From [Flexibacter] sp. ATCC 35103 (GTDB taxonomy: Bacteria; Bacteroidota; Bacteroidia; Flavobacteriales; Flavobacteriaceae), in NCBI RefSeq assembly GCF_001975985.1, contig NZ_MTQF01000004.1, positions 341,838 through 405,837 on the forward strand: a stretch of DNA of 64,000 nucleotides, written 5' to 3'. Made by a program: the position numbers and the translations under genes. The notes beneath the pieces were generated by a model. The model did not search any database and had not been told where the DNA came from. It saw nothing but the letters and a program-made list of their open reading frames with translations. The stretch's first letter is position 1; each line of letters starts with the position of its first letter. This document shows positions 51,801 through 60,682 of the stretch, piece after piece.

Positions 51801-52325
51801 TTATTTAATACTTTTTTCAGTTTTAGGAGCTCTAATTTCTCCGTCATAAGAAATTGGTCCTCTGTTATTACTATTTACAGAAAGTGTTGCACCTCCATTA
51901 AAAAAAACAGAAAGCATTAAATCATATGAATCGTCTTTGCCTCGGACAGTCGCTCTTATGATATAATTTTTTTTATTTTTTTCAATTTTTATATTTTCGG
52001 GAGTACCTTCAAATTTTATTCCGCCATCGCCACCGTATGGTACATTAAAACCTCGTCCAAAAAAGGGTAAATCACAAGTCGTTTTTTCAGTATTAAACTT
52101 TAGAAAATAAGTATTATAATCCAGAAAAATAAGCCTTCCTCCTTGCGGATTAGCTTTTTGTGCTTCAAAATCAAACTTCTTAGAATCAATCAGAGTTTCA
52201 ATTTCTTTTTGTTGCTGCAAATCTTTTTCTGCCTTTAATTCCTTCTTTGTTTTTTCTTGTGCAAAAACACCGAAACTTAAAAAGCATACTAACACTATTA
52301 ATAAAATGGGTCGTTTAGTTTTCAT
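51801..52325 (-). CDS. DUF4251-type exported protein
   Basis: A 174-residue exported protein (signal peptide ending FGVFAQ near residue 23). After a charged helix (KTKKELKAEKDLQQQKEIET) comes the beta-rich DUF4251 core with LIFLDYNTYFLKF, CDLPFFGRGF and NNRGPISYDGEI. The function of the family is unknown. It is the middle of three same-strand genes for envelope proteins. Confidence 0.75.
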   Translation of the reverse strand: MKTKRPILLIVLVCFLSFGVFAQEKTKKELKAEKDLQQQKEIETLIDSKKFDFEAQKANPQGGRLIFLDYNTYFLKFNTEKTTCDLPFFGRGFNVPYGGDGGIKFEGTPENIKIEKNKKNYIIRATVRGKDDSYDLMLSVFFNGGATLSVNSNNRGPISYDGEIRAPKTEKSIK

Positions 52326-52359
52326 AAAATAAATATTTAACAGAACTAAAAAAGTATTT

Positions 52360-52794
52360 TTATTTTTTCGTAAATCGCATCATCGCAATATCTCCTGAAA
52401 TAAAATTCAGGGTTTTTCCATCATCAGTAATATCATATGAAGTTATTTTTTGCAAAGTACTCATAAAAACGGGTTCGCCCTGCGCATCAATACACATCAT
52501 TCTGGTAACAGCCATAGGTTGTGTAAAATCAATTTTATTACCTGTTACTTTTAATTTTCCTGTAAACGAATTACAACTGTTGTTTCCGGAAACCTGATTT
52601 TCTTTTGTATTAAAATTTAGGGTTGGTTTTTTATTTGGATACAAACCATCAAAAGTTATTCGAGGTCCGGTTATATAATTAAGTTCCCAGCTTCCTTCGA
52701 GTTGCGAAACAGAATCATTTTTTGGAGTCTTAGATGCATTACATGACAGTAACACAATTCCTGAAAAAACTAAAATCAAAACATTCTTTATCAT
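52360..52794 (-). CDS. META-domain lipoprotein (HslJ-like)
   Basis: A 144-residue lipoprotein with lipobox VLLSC at 13-17. The mature part is a META domain: SWELNYITGPRITFDG, FNTKENQVSGNNSCNSFTG and VTRMMC with the usual paired Cys. Related HslJ proteins are linked to heat and outer-membrane stress. It is upstream of the DUF4251 gene by 34 bp on the same strand. Confidence 0.82.
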   Translation of the reverse strand: MIKNVLILVFSGIVLLSCNASKTPKNDSVSQLEGSWELNYITGPRITFDGLYPNKKPTLNFNTKENQVSGNNSCNSFTGKLKVTGNKIDFTQPMAVTRMMCIDAQGEPVFMSTLQKITSYDITDDGKTLNFISGDIAMMRFTKK

Positions 52795-53003
52795 AATTTT
52801 ATAAATTAAATTAAAAAATAATCAACACTGACTTTTGAAATTTTCAATTCGAGGTATACGAAATTACGCAATAATAATTTGTTGTTCCCTTAAAGCAGCA
52901 TTAAATTACAAGTAATAGTTTTAGATTTTTTTAACTCTTGGCGCTAATCAATGTCGGAATTTTATGTTAAATTTACTTAATCTTTAATTTAAAAGCCTTT
53001 CAT

Positions 53004-53531
53004 ATGAAAAAAATAATCGTTTCTTTCGCTATAATTACAGCCTTAATTATTGGCTGTAAGACCAATACAAAATCAAATGATGCCAAAACACTTACTGTTG
53101 CCTTAGAACCAAAAAGTAATAGTAAAGTTGGAGGAACTGCTACTTTTACAGAGAAAAATGGTAAAGTAACATTTGTTGCAAAAGTGACTGGTTTAGAACC
53201 GGGAGTACACGCGATTCACATTCACGAAAAAGCAGATTGCAGCTCTGCAGACGGAAGTTCAGCCGGAGGACATTGGAATCCTACTTTTAAAAAGCACGGA
53301 AAATGGGGTGTTGGAGAATACCACAAAGGTGATATTGGAAACTTTACTGCAGATGCAAAAGGTAACGGAACTATTACACTAACAACTGATGAATGGTGTA
53401 TTGGTTGTGGAGATACCAACAAAGATGTTCTTGGAAAAGGTTTAATTGTACATCAGGGAACTGATGATTTTACAACTCAGCCAACAGGAAATGCAGGCGG
53501 AAGAGTTGCTTGTGCAGGAATCATCAAATAA
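53004..53531 (+). CDS. Cu/Zn superoxide dismutase lipoprotein
   Basis: A 175-residue lipoprotein (lipobox IIGC near residue 18). Copper ligands are visible in HAIHIHEKADC and zinc ligands in GGHWNP, KHGK and EYHKGDIGNF; the disulfide partners Cys in EKADC and GGRVACAG are present, plus an extra pair in EWCIGCGDTN. It should dismutate superoxide outside the cytoplasm. The promoter region is AT-rich with no clean -7 element. A terminator follows. Confidence 0.92.
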   Translation: MKKIIVSFAIITALIIGCKTNTKSNDAKTLTVALEPKSNSKVGGTATFTEKNGKVTFVAKVTGLEPGVHAIHIHEKADCSSADGSSAGGHWNPTFKKHGKWGVGEYHKGDIGNFTADAKGNGTITLTTDEWCIGCGDTNKDVLGKGLIVHQGTDDFTTQPTGNAGGRVACAGIIK

Positions 53532-53540
53532 AAAAACACA

Positions 53541-53577
53541 ATAACCATTAGATTTTCACAAAATCTAGTGGTTATTT
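53541..53577 (+). terminator. Terminator after the SOD gene
   Basis: AATAACCATTAGATTTT-CAC-AAAATCTAGTGGTTATT hairpin. Confidence 0.75.
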
Positions 53578-53639
53578 CATTTAAAAACTTATCCTAACAC
53601 AAGAAAAAGATATAGCTTTGCAGCTATAAATTAAAGTTA

Positions 53640-54842
53640 ATGATTAACCCATCGGCATCAGGTTGGATAGACAAGTTTTTTAGTGAACAAAAGTTTTCAG
53701 AGGCAATTCCTTTTGAGACTACAGAATCTTTTTACTACAAAGTCAGAGAAACCGGTTTTATCTATGGTCATATCATAGCAATTGATTCTCAGGTTCCGGT
53801 ACCTATAAAAGGCTGGTTTAAAACCGAGATTTCTAAAGTTGCTTTACTAAATACTTTATATCACGTTTTTTGTTTGGAAAAAAGAAGTTCTGAACCAAAA
53901 AACTTTATAACCGAAGTATTGAAATTTTATAATGAAATGAATCCGGAAGGATTTAATTTATTTAAAATTTTACTTCCTAAAGATACTCCTTCCCTTTCTT
54001 TAGAAAATATAATTGATCAAAGGGTACAAACCAATGACAGTATTATAAGCAAAAACTTTTCGCATTTAGTTACTAATGCGCTTTTGTTTATTGATGTTTT
54101 AGCTTTCAGACAATACCTTCAACACGGTTCAATTCCTGAAAAATATCTAAAACGAATTGAAGAAACTGTTTTAGGCATTGTAGCTTTAGCCCTAAAAACC
54201 AAAACGGTCAAATCACAACACGATGATTTATTGATTAAACTTTTTGAAGCTTCAATACGATACTCTAAATTCTCGAAAGTAACTGTTGATACTTTAGAAA
54301 CTTTGCAATTAGAAAATTTTGGCAACAAACTGGAACACTATTATTTTATTGACATGGCCGGAATGGCGCTATGGAGTGATGGCGTTGTAGAAAATGAAGA
54401 ATCTTATTTTCTATATTCTTTAGGATCAATGATGGGTGTTTCTGATGATTTTGTGACCAAAAGTATTGATACAACCCACACCTTTATAACAACCCATAAA
54501 AAGAAAATTCCGTATTTTAATTATTCAAATCCTGTAAAACATTTTTATGATCAAATGACGCACAGCGTTGTAAAACTGATTGTAAGAAACAAAAACAGAC
54601 TTGTTAAGGAGATTATCCAGAGTAAGGAATTAATGGTTTTATTGGCTTATTCTACAACCAGAGATCTGGATGCCAAAGAAAAGAAGAAGGTAAAAAAACA
54701 GTTATTGGATATTTGCAAAACGATTCCGTCACTGACCATATTTTTACTACCGGGTGGAAGTTTATTATTGCCTATTTTAATAAAGTTTATTCCAACCTTA
54801 TTACCATCTGCTTTTAATGAAAATTTAGACGAAAACGAATAA
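53640..54842 (+). CDS. LETM1-related biofilm-associated-type protein
   Basis: A 400-residue protein with a mostly helical body and a C-terminal segment LLPGGSLLLPILIKFIPTLLPSAF that matches the LETM1 ribosome-binding-like end (PGG…LP…LPSAF). In Bacteroidota such proteins are named LETM1-related biofilm-associated; this name is from memory. The C-terminal hydrophobic stretch may touch the membrane. No signal peptide. It converges on the carbonic anhydrase gene over a shared terminator. Confidence 0.72.
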   Translation: MINPSASGWIDKFFSEQKFSEAIPFETTESFYYKVRETGFIYGHIIAIDSQVPVPIKGWFKTEISKVALLNTLYHVFCLEKRSSEPKNFITEVLKFYNEMNPEGFNLFKILLPKDTPSLSLENIIDQRVQTNDSIISKNFSHLVTNALLFIDVLAFRQYLQHGSIPEKYLKRIEETVLGIVALALKTKTVKSQHDDLLIKLFEASIRYSKFSKVTVDTLETLQLENFGNKLEHYYFIDMAGMALWSDGVVENEESYFLYSLGSMMGVSDDFVTKSIDTTHTFITTHKKKIPYFNYSNPVKHFYDQMTHSVVKLIVRNKNRLVKEIIQSKELMVLLAYSTTRDLDAKEKKKVKKQLLDICKTIPSLTIFLLPGGSLLLPILIKFIPTLLPSAFNENLDENE

Positions 54843-54871
54843 AAAAAATCGCCCTTTTGAGGCGATTTTTA
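54842..54871. terminator. Convergent terminator
   Basis: AAAAATCGCC-CTTTTG-AGGCGATTTTT, symmetrical A and T tracts, suited to both directions. Confidence 0.85.
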
Positions 54872-54876
54872 TTTTT

Positions 54877-55515
54877 TTACAGATTGCTTAGTTGATAAAC
54901 CTCATCTAATTCTTCGTTTGATGCGATATTTACATTAAGATCTGTTACAAATCCTGAATTTAAACCATAAACCCATCCGTGAAGCATTAAATCCTGACCG
55001 TTTTTCCAGGCACCTTGTACGATTGATGTTTTGGCTAAATTGTAAACCTGTTCTTTAGCATTTACCTCAACAAAAGCATTAAAACGTTCTGTTTCATCTT
55101 CAATAGAGTTTAGGTATTTATCATGTAAACGGTACTCATCTTTGATATGACGTATCCAGTTGTCTATTATTCCAACAGATTGATTTCCCATTGCAGCTTT
55201 TACACCACCACAACCATAATGTCCGCAAACAATAACATGTTTTACTTTTAGAACATTTACAGCATAATCTAAAACACTCAGCATATTCATATCAGAGTGC
55301 ACTACCATATTGGCAATGTTTCGATGTACAAAAACTTCTCCAGGTTTAGCACCAATAATTTCATTTGCAGGAACACGACTGTCAGAACATCCAATCCATA
55401 ATAATGGTGGTGTTTGTCCCTTAGCTAAATCAGCAAAATAATTAGGATCTAATGCTAATGATTTTTCAACCCACTGTTTGTTGTTTTCTAGTAATTGTTT
55501 ATAAAACTCTCTCAT
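54877..55515 (-). CDS. Beta-class carbonic anhydrase
   Basis: A 212-residue zinc enzyme interconverting CO2 and bicarbonate. Zinc ligands lie in CSDSRVPANE (Cys) and in HYGCGGV (His, Cys); the AKPGEVFVHRNIANMV strand is typical. It is downstream of a SulP transporter on the same strand with 121 bp between, a common pairing in which the transporter moves bicarbonate. It is cytoplasmic. Confidence 0.93.
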   Translation of the reverse strand: MREFYKQLLENNKQWVEKSLALDPNYFADLAKGQTPPLLWIGCSDSRVPANEIIGAKPGEVFVHRNIANMVVHSDMNMLSVLDYAVNVLKVKHVIVCGHYGCGGVKAAMGNQSVGIIDNWIRHIKDEYRLHDKYLNSIEDETERFNAFVEVNAKEQVYNLAKTSIVQGAWKNGQDLMLHGWVYGLNSGFVTDLNVNIASNEELDEVYQLSNL

Positions 55516-55636
55516 TTTTTTTGTTTTTTGATGGTACTTCTACATGTTTAAACATATCAAAAATAACTTTACTGTAAAGTTATCCAATTTTCATACTTCT
55601 CACAATGAAGAAATACCTTTAATTAATTTAATTTGT

Positions 55637-57286
55637 TTAAAAATCTTCTTTTACCGTTTCTTTTTTAACCAATGCTCTTTTTGCAACATCATAATAATGT
55701 TCTATAGATACATGATTGTTAATATCAGGAGAGTTTTCAAGTTCGTATGCTTCTTTAAATCCTTTTAGTTTTACTTTGATATTTTCATCAATAGCTCTTG
55801 TTTCTTTAAACTCACGGATCAAGTCTAAAACATCATGGGCAATATACTCTGTATCATGTGCATTGATGATAACTTTTGAGTTTTGAGGAATCTCGTTTAA
55901 TGTTAATTTAATTGCTGCTTTATTCAGAAATGAAACTTCCTGCGCTAAATCAATATGAATAACATCTCCGTCTTCGTACTCCTCTTTTTTGAAACTGTAG
56001 GCTCTTTTTAGATTCCCTCTCAATACAAAAATTATACTAATAATAATTCCCAGCGCAACTCCTTTAAGTAAGTCTGTTGCTACAACAAATACTAATGTGG
56101 CCACAAAAGGAATGAACTGGTATTTTCCTTTCTCCCAAAAGTGTTTGAAAGTTGCAGGTTTAGCTAATTTATATCCAACCAGGATTAAAACGGTTGCCAA
56201 AGTTGCCAACGGAATTTTATTCAAAATTGTTGGTATCGACATAACACTTATCAGTAAAAGTACACCGTGAATAATCGCTGACATTTTTGACTTTGCTCCT
56301 GCATTATTATTTGCTGATGATCTCACCACAACTGATGTCATTGGTAAACCACCTAAAAGTGAGCTCAGGATATTACCAATACCTTGTGCCCTAAGTTCTA
56401 CATTTGTATTGGTGTAACGTTTTTGAACATCCATTCTGTCAGCAGCTTCAATACAAAGTAATGTTTCTATAGAAGCTACAATGGCAATTGTAACAGCAAC
56501 TACCCAAACTTGCGGATTTGTAACGGCAGCAAAATTTGGTGTAATCAGAATAGATTTAAATTCATCAAAAGATTTTGGAACTGGCAATGAAACCAAATGT
56601 TCTTTTGCAATTGCCAATGAGCTTCCTGAAGAAACAAAAAATTCGTTTAAAACGACTCCTGCAATAACTGCAATAAGTGCGCCCGGAACTAATTTTAATT
56701 TCTTTAAAAAGGAGACTTTTTCCCATGAAATCAATATAATCAGTGAAACAAGTGAAATAATTACTGCTCCTAAATGAATGTGATTTAAAACATCGAATAA
56801 AAATGAAAATGAATTGCTTCCATCATTTTGTACAAAAGCCTGATCTCCTTCAAAATCAGCATCGTACCCAAAAGCATGAGGCAATTGTTTTAAAATGATA
56901 ATAATCCCGATACCGGCTAACATTCCTTCAATAACATTGGTTGGAAAATAATTTGATATACTTCCGGCTTTTAAAAACCCTAATGCTAATTGAATTAATC
57001 CAGCAATAAAAACCGACATTAAAAACACATCAAAGGCGCCAAGATCACTAATAGCTGTTAAAATAATAGCTGTTAACCCAGCTGCAGGTCCTGAAACACT
57101 AATGTGCGACTGGCTTAAATAACCAACCACAATACCACCAATAACACCTGCAATAATTCCAGAAAACAAGGGAGCTCCAGAAGCCATTGCAATACCTAAA
57201 CACAACGGAAGAGCCACCAGGAAAACCACTAAACCTGAAGCAAAATCAGATTTGAGGTTGGCAAAAAGATTGATTTTTTTTGTCAT
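55637..57286 (-). CDS. SulP-family anion transporter with STAS domain
   Basis: A 549-residue membrane protein. Residues 10-410 contain about 12 hydrophobic segments; the family signatures are LVVFLVALPLCLGIAMASG at the start and QGIGNILSSLLGGLPMTSVV in the middle. The last 100 residues (VIHIDLAQEVSFLNKAAIKL, SKVIINAHDTEYIAHDVLDL) are a STAS domain. Its neighbour carbonic anhydrase suggests bicarbonate transport, although SulP proteins also carry sulfate. It is the first gene of a two-gene unit. Confidence 0.88.
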   Translation of the reverse strand: MTKKINLFANLKSDFASGLVVFLVALPLCLGIAMASGAPLFSGIIAGVIGGIVVGYLSQSHISVSGPAAGLTAIILTAISDLGAFDVFLMSVFIAGLIQLALGFLKAGSISNYFPTNVIEGMLAGIGIIIILKQLPHAFGYDADFEGDQAFVQNDGSNSFSFLFDVLNHIHLGAVIISLVSLIILISWEKVSFLKKLKLVPGALIAVIAGVVLNEFFVSSGSSLAIAKEHLVSLPVPKSFDEFKSILITPNFAAVTNPQVWVVAVTIAIVASIETLLCIEAADRMDVQKRYTNTNVELRAQGIGNILSSLLGGLPMTSVVVRSSANNNAGAKSKMSAIIHGVLLLISVMSIPTILNKIPLATLATVLILVGYKLAKPATFKHFWEKGKYQFIPFVATLVFVVATDLLKGVALGIIISIIFVLRGNLKRAYSFKKEEYEDGDVIHIDLAQEVSFLNKAAIKLTLNEIPQNSKVIINAHDTEYIAHDVLDLIREFKETRAIDENIKVKLKGFKEAYELENSPDINNHVSIEHYYDVAKRALVKKETVKEDF

Positions 57287-57369
57287 AATACAATACTAAA
57301 AAAATTATTCATTAAAGATTTACCACATTTAATTAAAAATGCAGTTGTAGTTCAAAATAATCGGAAGTA

Positions 57370-57651
57370 TTATACTAAGTTAGGAGGTGGAGCAAAGATG
57401 CTCGGAGAAATATTATCTAATTTTACGATGTTTTCAGAAACGATCGTTTTCTTTTGAATATAAACAGGCAACAAAACTTCATGCTCTAATATTGTAGCAT
57501 GAACCACTGATTTAAGTTCTTTATGAACTTCTTCTTCTGCGCAATTAAAAGATATAGCCGTATTCGTCCCTTTCTTTATCACCTGAACAATTGTTGGGGT
57601 CGATAAGAAGGCAATAAATATGAATAATAATATGCGAGCGATTAGTTTCAT
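57370..57651 (-). CDS. Small exported or membrane-anchored hypothetical protein
   Basis: A 93-residue protein with an N-terminal hydrophobic stretch (RILLFIFIAFLSTPTIVQVI) that acts as signal or anchor, then a short polar domain with one Cys (SFNCAEEEVHKELKS) and an alpha/beta tail. I do not recognise it. It is located between dps and the SulP gene on the same strand as both. Confidence 0.5.
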   Translation of the reverse strand: MKLIARILLFIFIAFLSTPTIVQVIKKGTNTAISFNCAEEEVHKELKSVVHATILEHEVLLPVYIQKKTIVSENIVKLDNISPSIFAPPPNLV

Positions 57652-57723
57652 TGCAGCAAAAATAGTGTTAAAGAAATAAAATCAAAGCGCAAGGGCAAAA
57701 AATTTATACAAATTTAACAATCA

Positions 57724-57765
57724 TAAAAAAACAGAATAAAGAAAAGACCCTTATTCTGTTTATAT
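57724..57765 (-). terminator. Terminator of dps
   Basis: Minus-strand AACAGAATAA-GGGTCTTTTC-TTTATTCTGTT followed by T residues. Confidence 0.75.
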
Positions 57766-57784
57766 AGTATTAAAAAACAATTAA

Positions 57785-58273
57785 TTACAATGATTCTTCT
57801 AACCATGCATTCATCATCCAGATGGTTTTTTCCTGTTCTGCAATGAAGTCGCTCATCATAGAATTTGTTCCTTCATCATTAATATCATCTGATTGTTTTA
57901 AAATTTCTCTTTCAATTTTTAATAAATCTGATAAAGAATTTACAATTAACTGAACTGCTTTCTCATCATTTGAAATATTCTTTCCTACCGCTAATTTATT
58001 ATTTTTAATATAATCTTCAAATGTATGTAATGGAGTCCCGCCTATTGTTAAAACCCTTTCTGCAATCATATCGATTTTTAACTGTGCATCTGTATACAAT
58101 TCTTCAAATTTAACATGTAAATCAAAGAAACGTTTGCCACGAATATTCCAGTGTATTCCTCTTAGATTCTGATAGTATACCTGAAAATTTGATAACAGAA
58201 TATTCAATTCATTGACTAATAATTCTGACTCTTTTACCGGCAATCCTAAAATATTTGTTTTCATAGTATTCAT
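57785..58273 (-). CDS. dps: Dps-family ferritin-like DNA protection protein
   Basis: A 162-residue ferritin-like protein. The ferroxidase site is seen in YYQNLRGIHWNIRGKRFFDLH, with FEELYTDAQLKIDMIAERV supplying the acidic ligands of the partner subunit. It stores iron oxidised by peroxide and protects DNA. It is divergent from the oxyR-like gene with 98 bp between, so OxyR regulation is likely. Both starts MNTMK and MK are possible. Confidence 0.93.
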   Translation of the reverse strand: MNTMKTNILGLPVKESELLVNELNILLSNFQVYYQNLRGIHWNIRGKRFFDLHVKFEELYTDAQLKIDMIAERVLTIGGTPLHTFEDYIKNNKLAVGKNISNDEKAVQLIVNSLSDLLKIEREILKQSDDINDEGTNSMMSDFIAEQEKTIWMMNAWLEESL

Positions 58274-58343
58274 TTTATAATAAGTTTACTACAAATTTAA
58301 AACAACTTCTTTAAAAATATTATAAAAAAAAATTATATTTTCT

Positions 58344-58351
58344 TATTTTTG
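58344..58351 (+). promoter_or_regulatory. -7 element of the oxyR-like gene
   Basis: TATTTTTG matches TAnnTTTG, 20 nt upstream of the ATG; no TTG at the usual distance. The shared dps/oxyR spacer is the place to look for an OxyR site. Confidence 0.4.
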
Positions 58352-58371
58352 CATCACAAAATACTATCAAA

Positions 58372-59313
58372 ATGACGATTACTCAATTACAATATGTGTT
58401 AGCTGTTGCCGAACATAAAAATTTTACACTTGCTGCCGAAAAATGTTTTGTTACCCAACCAACATTAAGTATGCAAATTCAAAAAATCGAAGAGGAACTT
58501 AATATTTTAATTTTTGACAGAAGTAAAAAGCCTATCCAACTTACTGATATTGGTCAAAAAATTGTCAATCAGGCAAAGAATATTGTAAATGAAGCAGATA
58601 GAATTAAAGATATAGTAGAACAGCAAAAAGGTTTTATTGGCGGAGAATTTCGTTTAGGAATTATCCCAACGATTATGCCTACTCTTTTACCTATGTTTCT
58701 AAATAACTTTATAAAAAAATATCCTAAAGTAAAACTCTTAATCGAAGAATTAAATACGGATGAGATTATTATAAAATTAAAGAACGGTCATTTAGACGCT
58801 GCAATTGCTGCAACTCCTCTGGAAGATGAAAAAATAAAAGAGATCGTTTTATATTTCGAGCCATTTGTGGCTTATATTCCGGAACATCATGTGAGTTTCC
58901 AGAAAGAAGAAATTGAAGTTGCCGATTTAAACATTAATGAAATCCTGCTTTTGCAAGACGGACATTGTTTTAGGGACGGAATCCTGAATTTATGTAAAAA
59001 CGGAACTGATATCGACCAGAATAATTTTCAGATACAAAGCGGAAGCTTTGAAACTTTAATAAAACTAGCCGATGAAGGTTTGGGTACAACGTTACTTCCG
59101 TACTTGCACACCTTAGACTTAAAAGATTCCGACAAACTGAAACTACGAAATTTTAAGGAACCAAAACCTGCCCGTGAGGTAAGTTTAATTTACCCAAAGA
59201 GCGAATTAAAAATGCAAATCATTGACGCCCTAAGATCTACAATCGCCGGAGTTGTAAAAGGGGCAATTGTTTTTCAGAACGTTCAAATCGTTAGTCCGCT
59301 ACAAAAGAAATAG
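58372..59313 (+). CDS. oxyR: LysR-family peroxide regulator (OxyR-like)
   Basis: A 313-residue LysR-type regulator. The N-terminal HTH is MTITQLQYVLAVAEHKNFTL followed by AAEKCFVTQPTLSMQIQKIE. The effector domain has the redox Cys pair of OxyR: Cys in LLQDGHCFRDG and Cys in ILNLCKNGT, eight residues apart as in OxyR. It probably activates dps, which is divergent, and other peroxide genes. Length is normal. Confidence 0.9.
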   Translation: MTITQLQYVLAVAEHKNFTLAAEKCFVTQPTLSMQIQKIEEELNILIFDRSKKPIQLTDIGQKIVNQAKNIVNEADRIKDIVEQQKGFIGGEFRLGIIPTIMPTLLPMFLNNFIKKYPKVKLLIEELNTDEIIIKLKNGHLDAAIAATPLEDEKIKEIVLYFEPFVAYIPEHHVSFQKEEIEVADLNINEILLLQDGHCFRDGILNLCKNGTDIDQNNFQIQSGSFETLIKLADEGLGTTLLPYLHTLDLKDSDKLKLRNFKEPKPAREVSLIYPKSELKMQIIDALRSTIAGVVKGAIVFQNVQIVSPLQKK

Positions 59314-59315
59314 AA

Positions 59316-59347
59316 ATAAAAAAGGAGCCAAATTGGCTCCTTTTTTT
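59316..59347. terminator. Convergent terminator
   Basis: AAAAAGGAGCCAA-ATT-GGCTCCTTTTTTT, serving the oxyR-like gene and the small gene at 59346. Confidence 0.85.
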
Positions 59348-59543
59348 ATACTTTAATTAGTAGTAAACTTTGTTTTAGTTCTGGTTTTTCAACAATAAAG
59401 TTCAATAACCATTCTTGTAATTGCTCCATCTCGTATGGTAACAGTGTTTTGATAGCTTTCTCTAGTTCTTTACAGAAAAGTATCGGATCGAAACTTACTC
59501 TCTCAAGTATTGATTTCGTGTAATCAAACATCATTTTTGACAT
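59346..59543 (-). CDS. Small hypothetical protein
   Basis: A 65-residue protein. I start at 59543 (MSKMMFDYTKSILERVSFDP) because the longer frame begins in AT-rich DNA. It is amphipathic and helical (ELEKAIKTLLPYEMEQLQEW) and conserved-looking, as in short Bacteroidota proteins of unknown role. No other features are seen. Confidence 0.6.
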   Translation of the reverse strand: MSKMMFDYTKSILERVSFDPILFCKELEKAIKTLLPYEMEQLQEWLLNFIVEKPELKQSLLLIKV

Positions 59544-59708
59544 AATAAAATAAGATTTTTGGGGGTTATCTATATTTTTAAACTCGCACAAATTTAATCA
59601 AATATCATTCATACGCATTCATTTTAACTATTTTTTTTAAAAACTTTAGCAACGAATACGTTTTCTTAATATATATAAATCAATATAGAACGATTCTAAA
59701 CAACTCAT

Positions 59709-60374
59709 TTAAACCTTTTTAAAGGCTCTAAACATTTCTCGTTTTCCCGGAGGACCTGCTAATTTTTCGACAGTAAACCCAACTTCGATCATACTTCTTT
59801 TAACAACTCCGCGAGCTGCATAAGTTACCAGGACTCCGTTTGGTTTTAAACTATTATACATTTTCCTAAAGATTTCAGTACTCCAAAGCTCCGGTTGGAC
59901 CCTATATCCGAAGGCGTCAAAGTAAATCAAATCAAAAATTTCAAAATCGTTTATTTCATCAAAAAATTGTTTCCTTTTGGTTAACGAAAAAGCATTGCAA
60001 ATTTCAATTTTTTTGTTCCATTCTGATTTATGCATTTTCTCAAAAATGTTCTCAAATTCCAATGCGTTCAGTTCACTCACATAATTCATTTCTAAAACTT
60101 CTGCCGCTTCAACAGGATAAGCTTCTACTCCAACATAATCAATTTTCTGATTTTTTTGATTTGACTCTAAAAAAGTGATAAAAGCATTTAATCCTGTTCC
60201 AAAACCTATTTCAAGAATATTTACCGGATTATTTTCAAATAAAGAAAGTCCGTTTTTTATAAAAACATGTTTTGCTTCCTGTATAGCTCCATGTTTTGAA
60301 TGATAACATTCATCCCATTCTGCTAGATGAATTGTCGTTGAACCATCTAGCGTTTTAATTATTTCTCTTTTCAC
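59709..60374 (-). CDS. mnmD: tRNA 5-methylaminomethyl-2-thiouridine methyltransferase MnmD
   Basis: A 221-residue SAM methyltransferase. Motif I is ILEIGFGTGLNAF; the family-specific segments are YFDAFGYRVQPELWS and AARGVVKRSM, and the C-terminus carries LAGPPGKREMFRA. It should carry out the last step, methylation of nm5s2U34, in wobble-uridine modification. It lacks the FAD-dependent MnmC1 domain, typical of stand-alone MnmD. It is divergent from ilvE. Confidence 0.9.
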   Translation of the reverse strand: MKREIIKTLDGSTTIHLAEWDECYHSKHGAIQEAKHVFIKNGLSLFENNPVNILEIGFGTGLNAFITFLESNQKNQKIDYVGVEAYPVEAAEVLEMNYVSELNALEFENIFEKMHKSEWNKKIEICNAFSLTKRKQFFDEINDFEIFDLIYFDAFGYRVQPELWSTEIFRKMYNSLKPNGVLVTYAARGVVKRSMIEVGFTVEKLAGPPGKREMFRAFKKV

Positions 60375-60590
60375 TTTTTTCGGAATTTATAATCTGATTT
60401 TATTGGTATTCAGCGCTTTTTGCGAGTCAAATTTAGTCAAAACAAATGCGTAAAGCCTTAAAAAACGGCTGTTTTTTCATAAATTCTTTATAAAAATGTC
60501 CTAATTTTTTCACTTTATTATAAGATAAATAAATCTCAGTTAAAGCCCATAAATAATGCAGTTTTACTAAGCAAATTATATATTTTTATT

Positions 60591-60598
60591 TAATTTTG
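60591..60598 (+). promoter_or_regulatory. -7 element of ilvE
   Basis: TAATTTTG matches TAnnTTTG; a leader of about 78 nt would precede the ATG at 60683. No leader peptide or attenuator is obvious. The rest of the 308-bp mnmD-ilvE gap is plain AT-rich DNA. Confidence 0.4.
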
Positions 60599-60682
60599 CA
60601 TTTATTAAATTCTATTTTACACCAAATCATTACTTTAGAATCTTCTATTGAAATGAAAATTACATAAAAACTTTATATAATT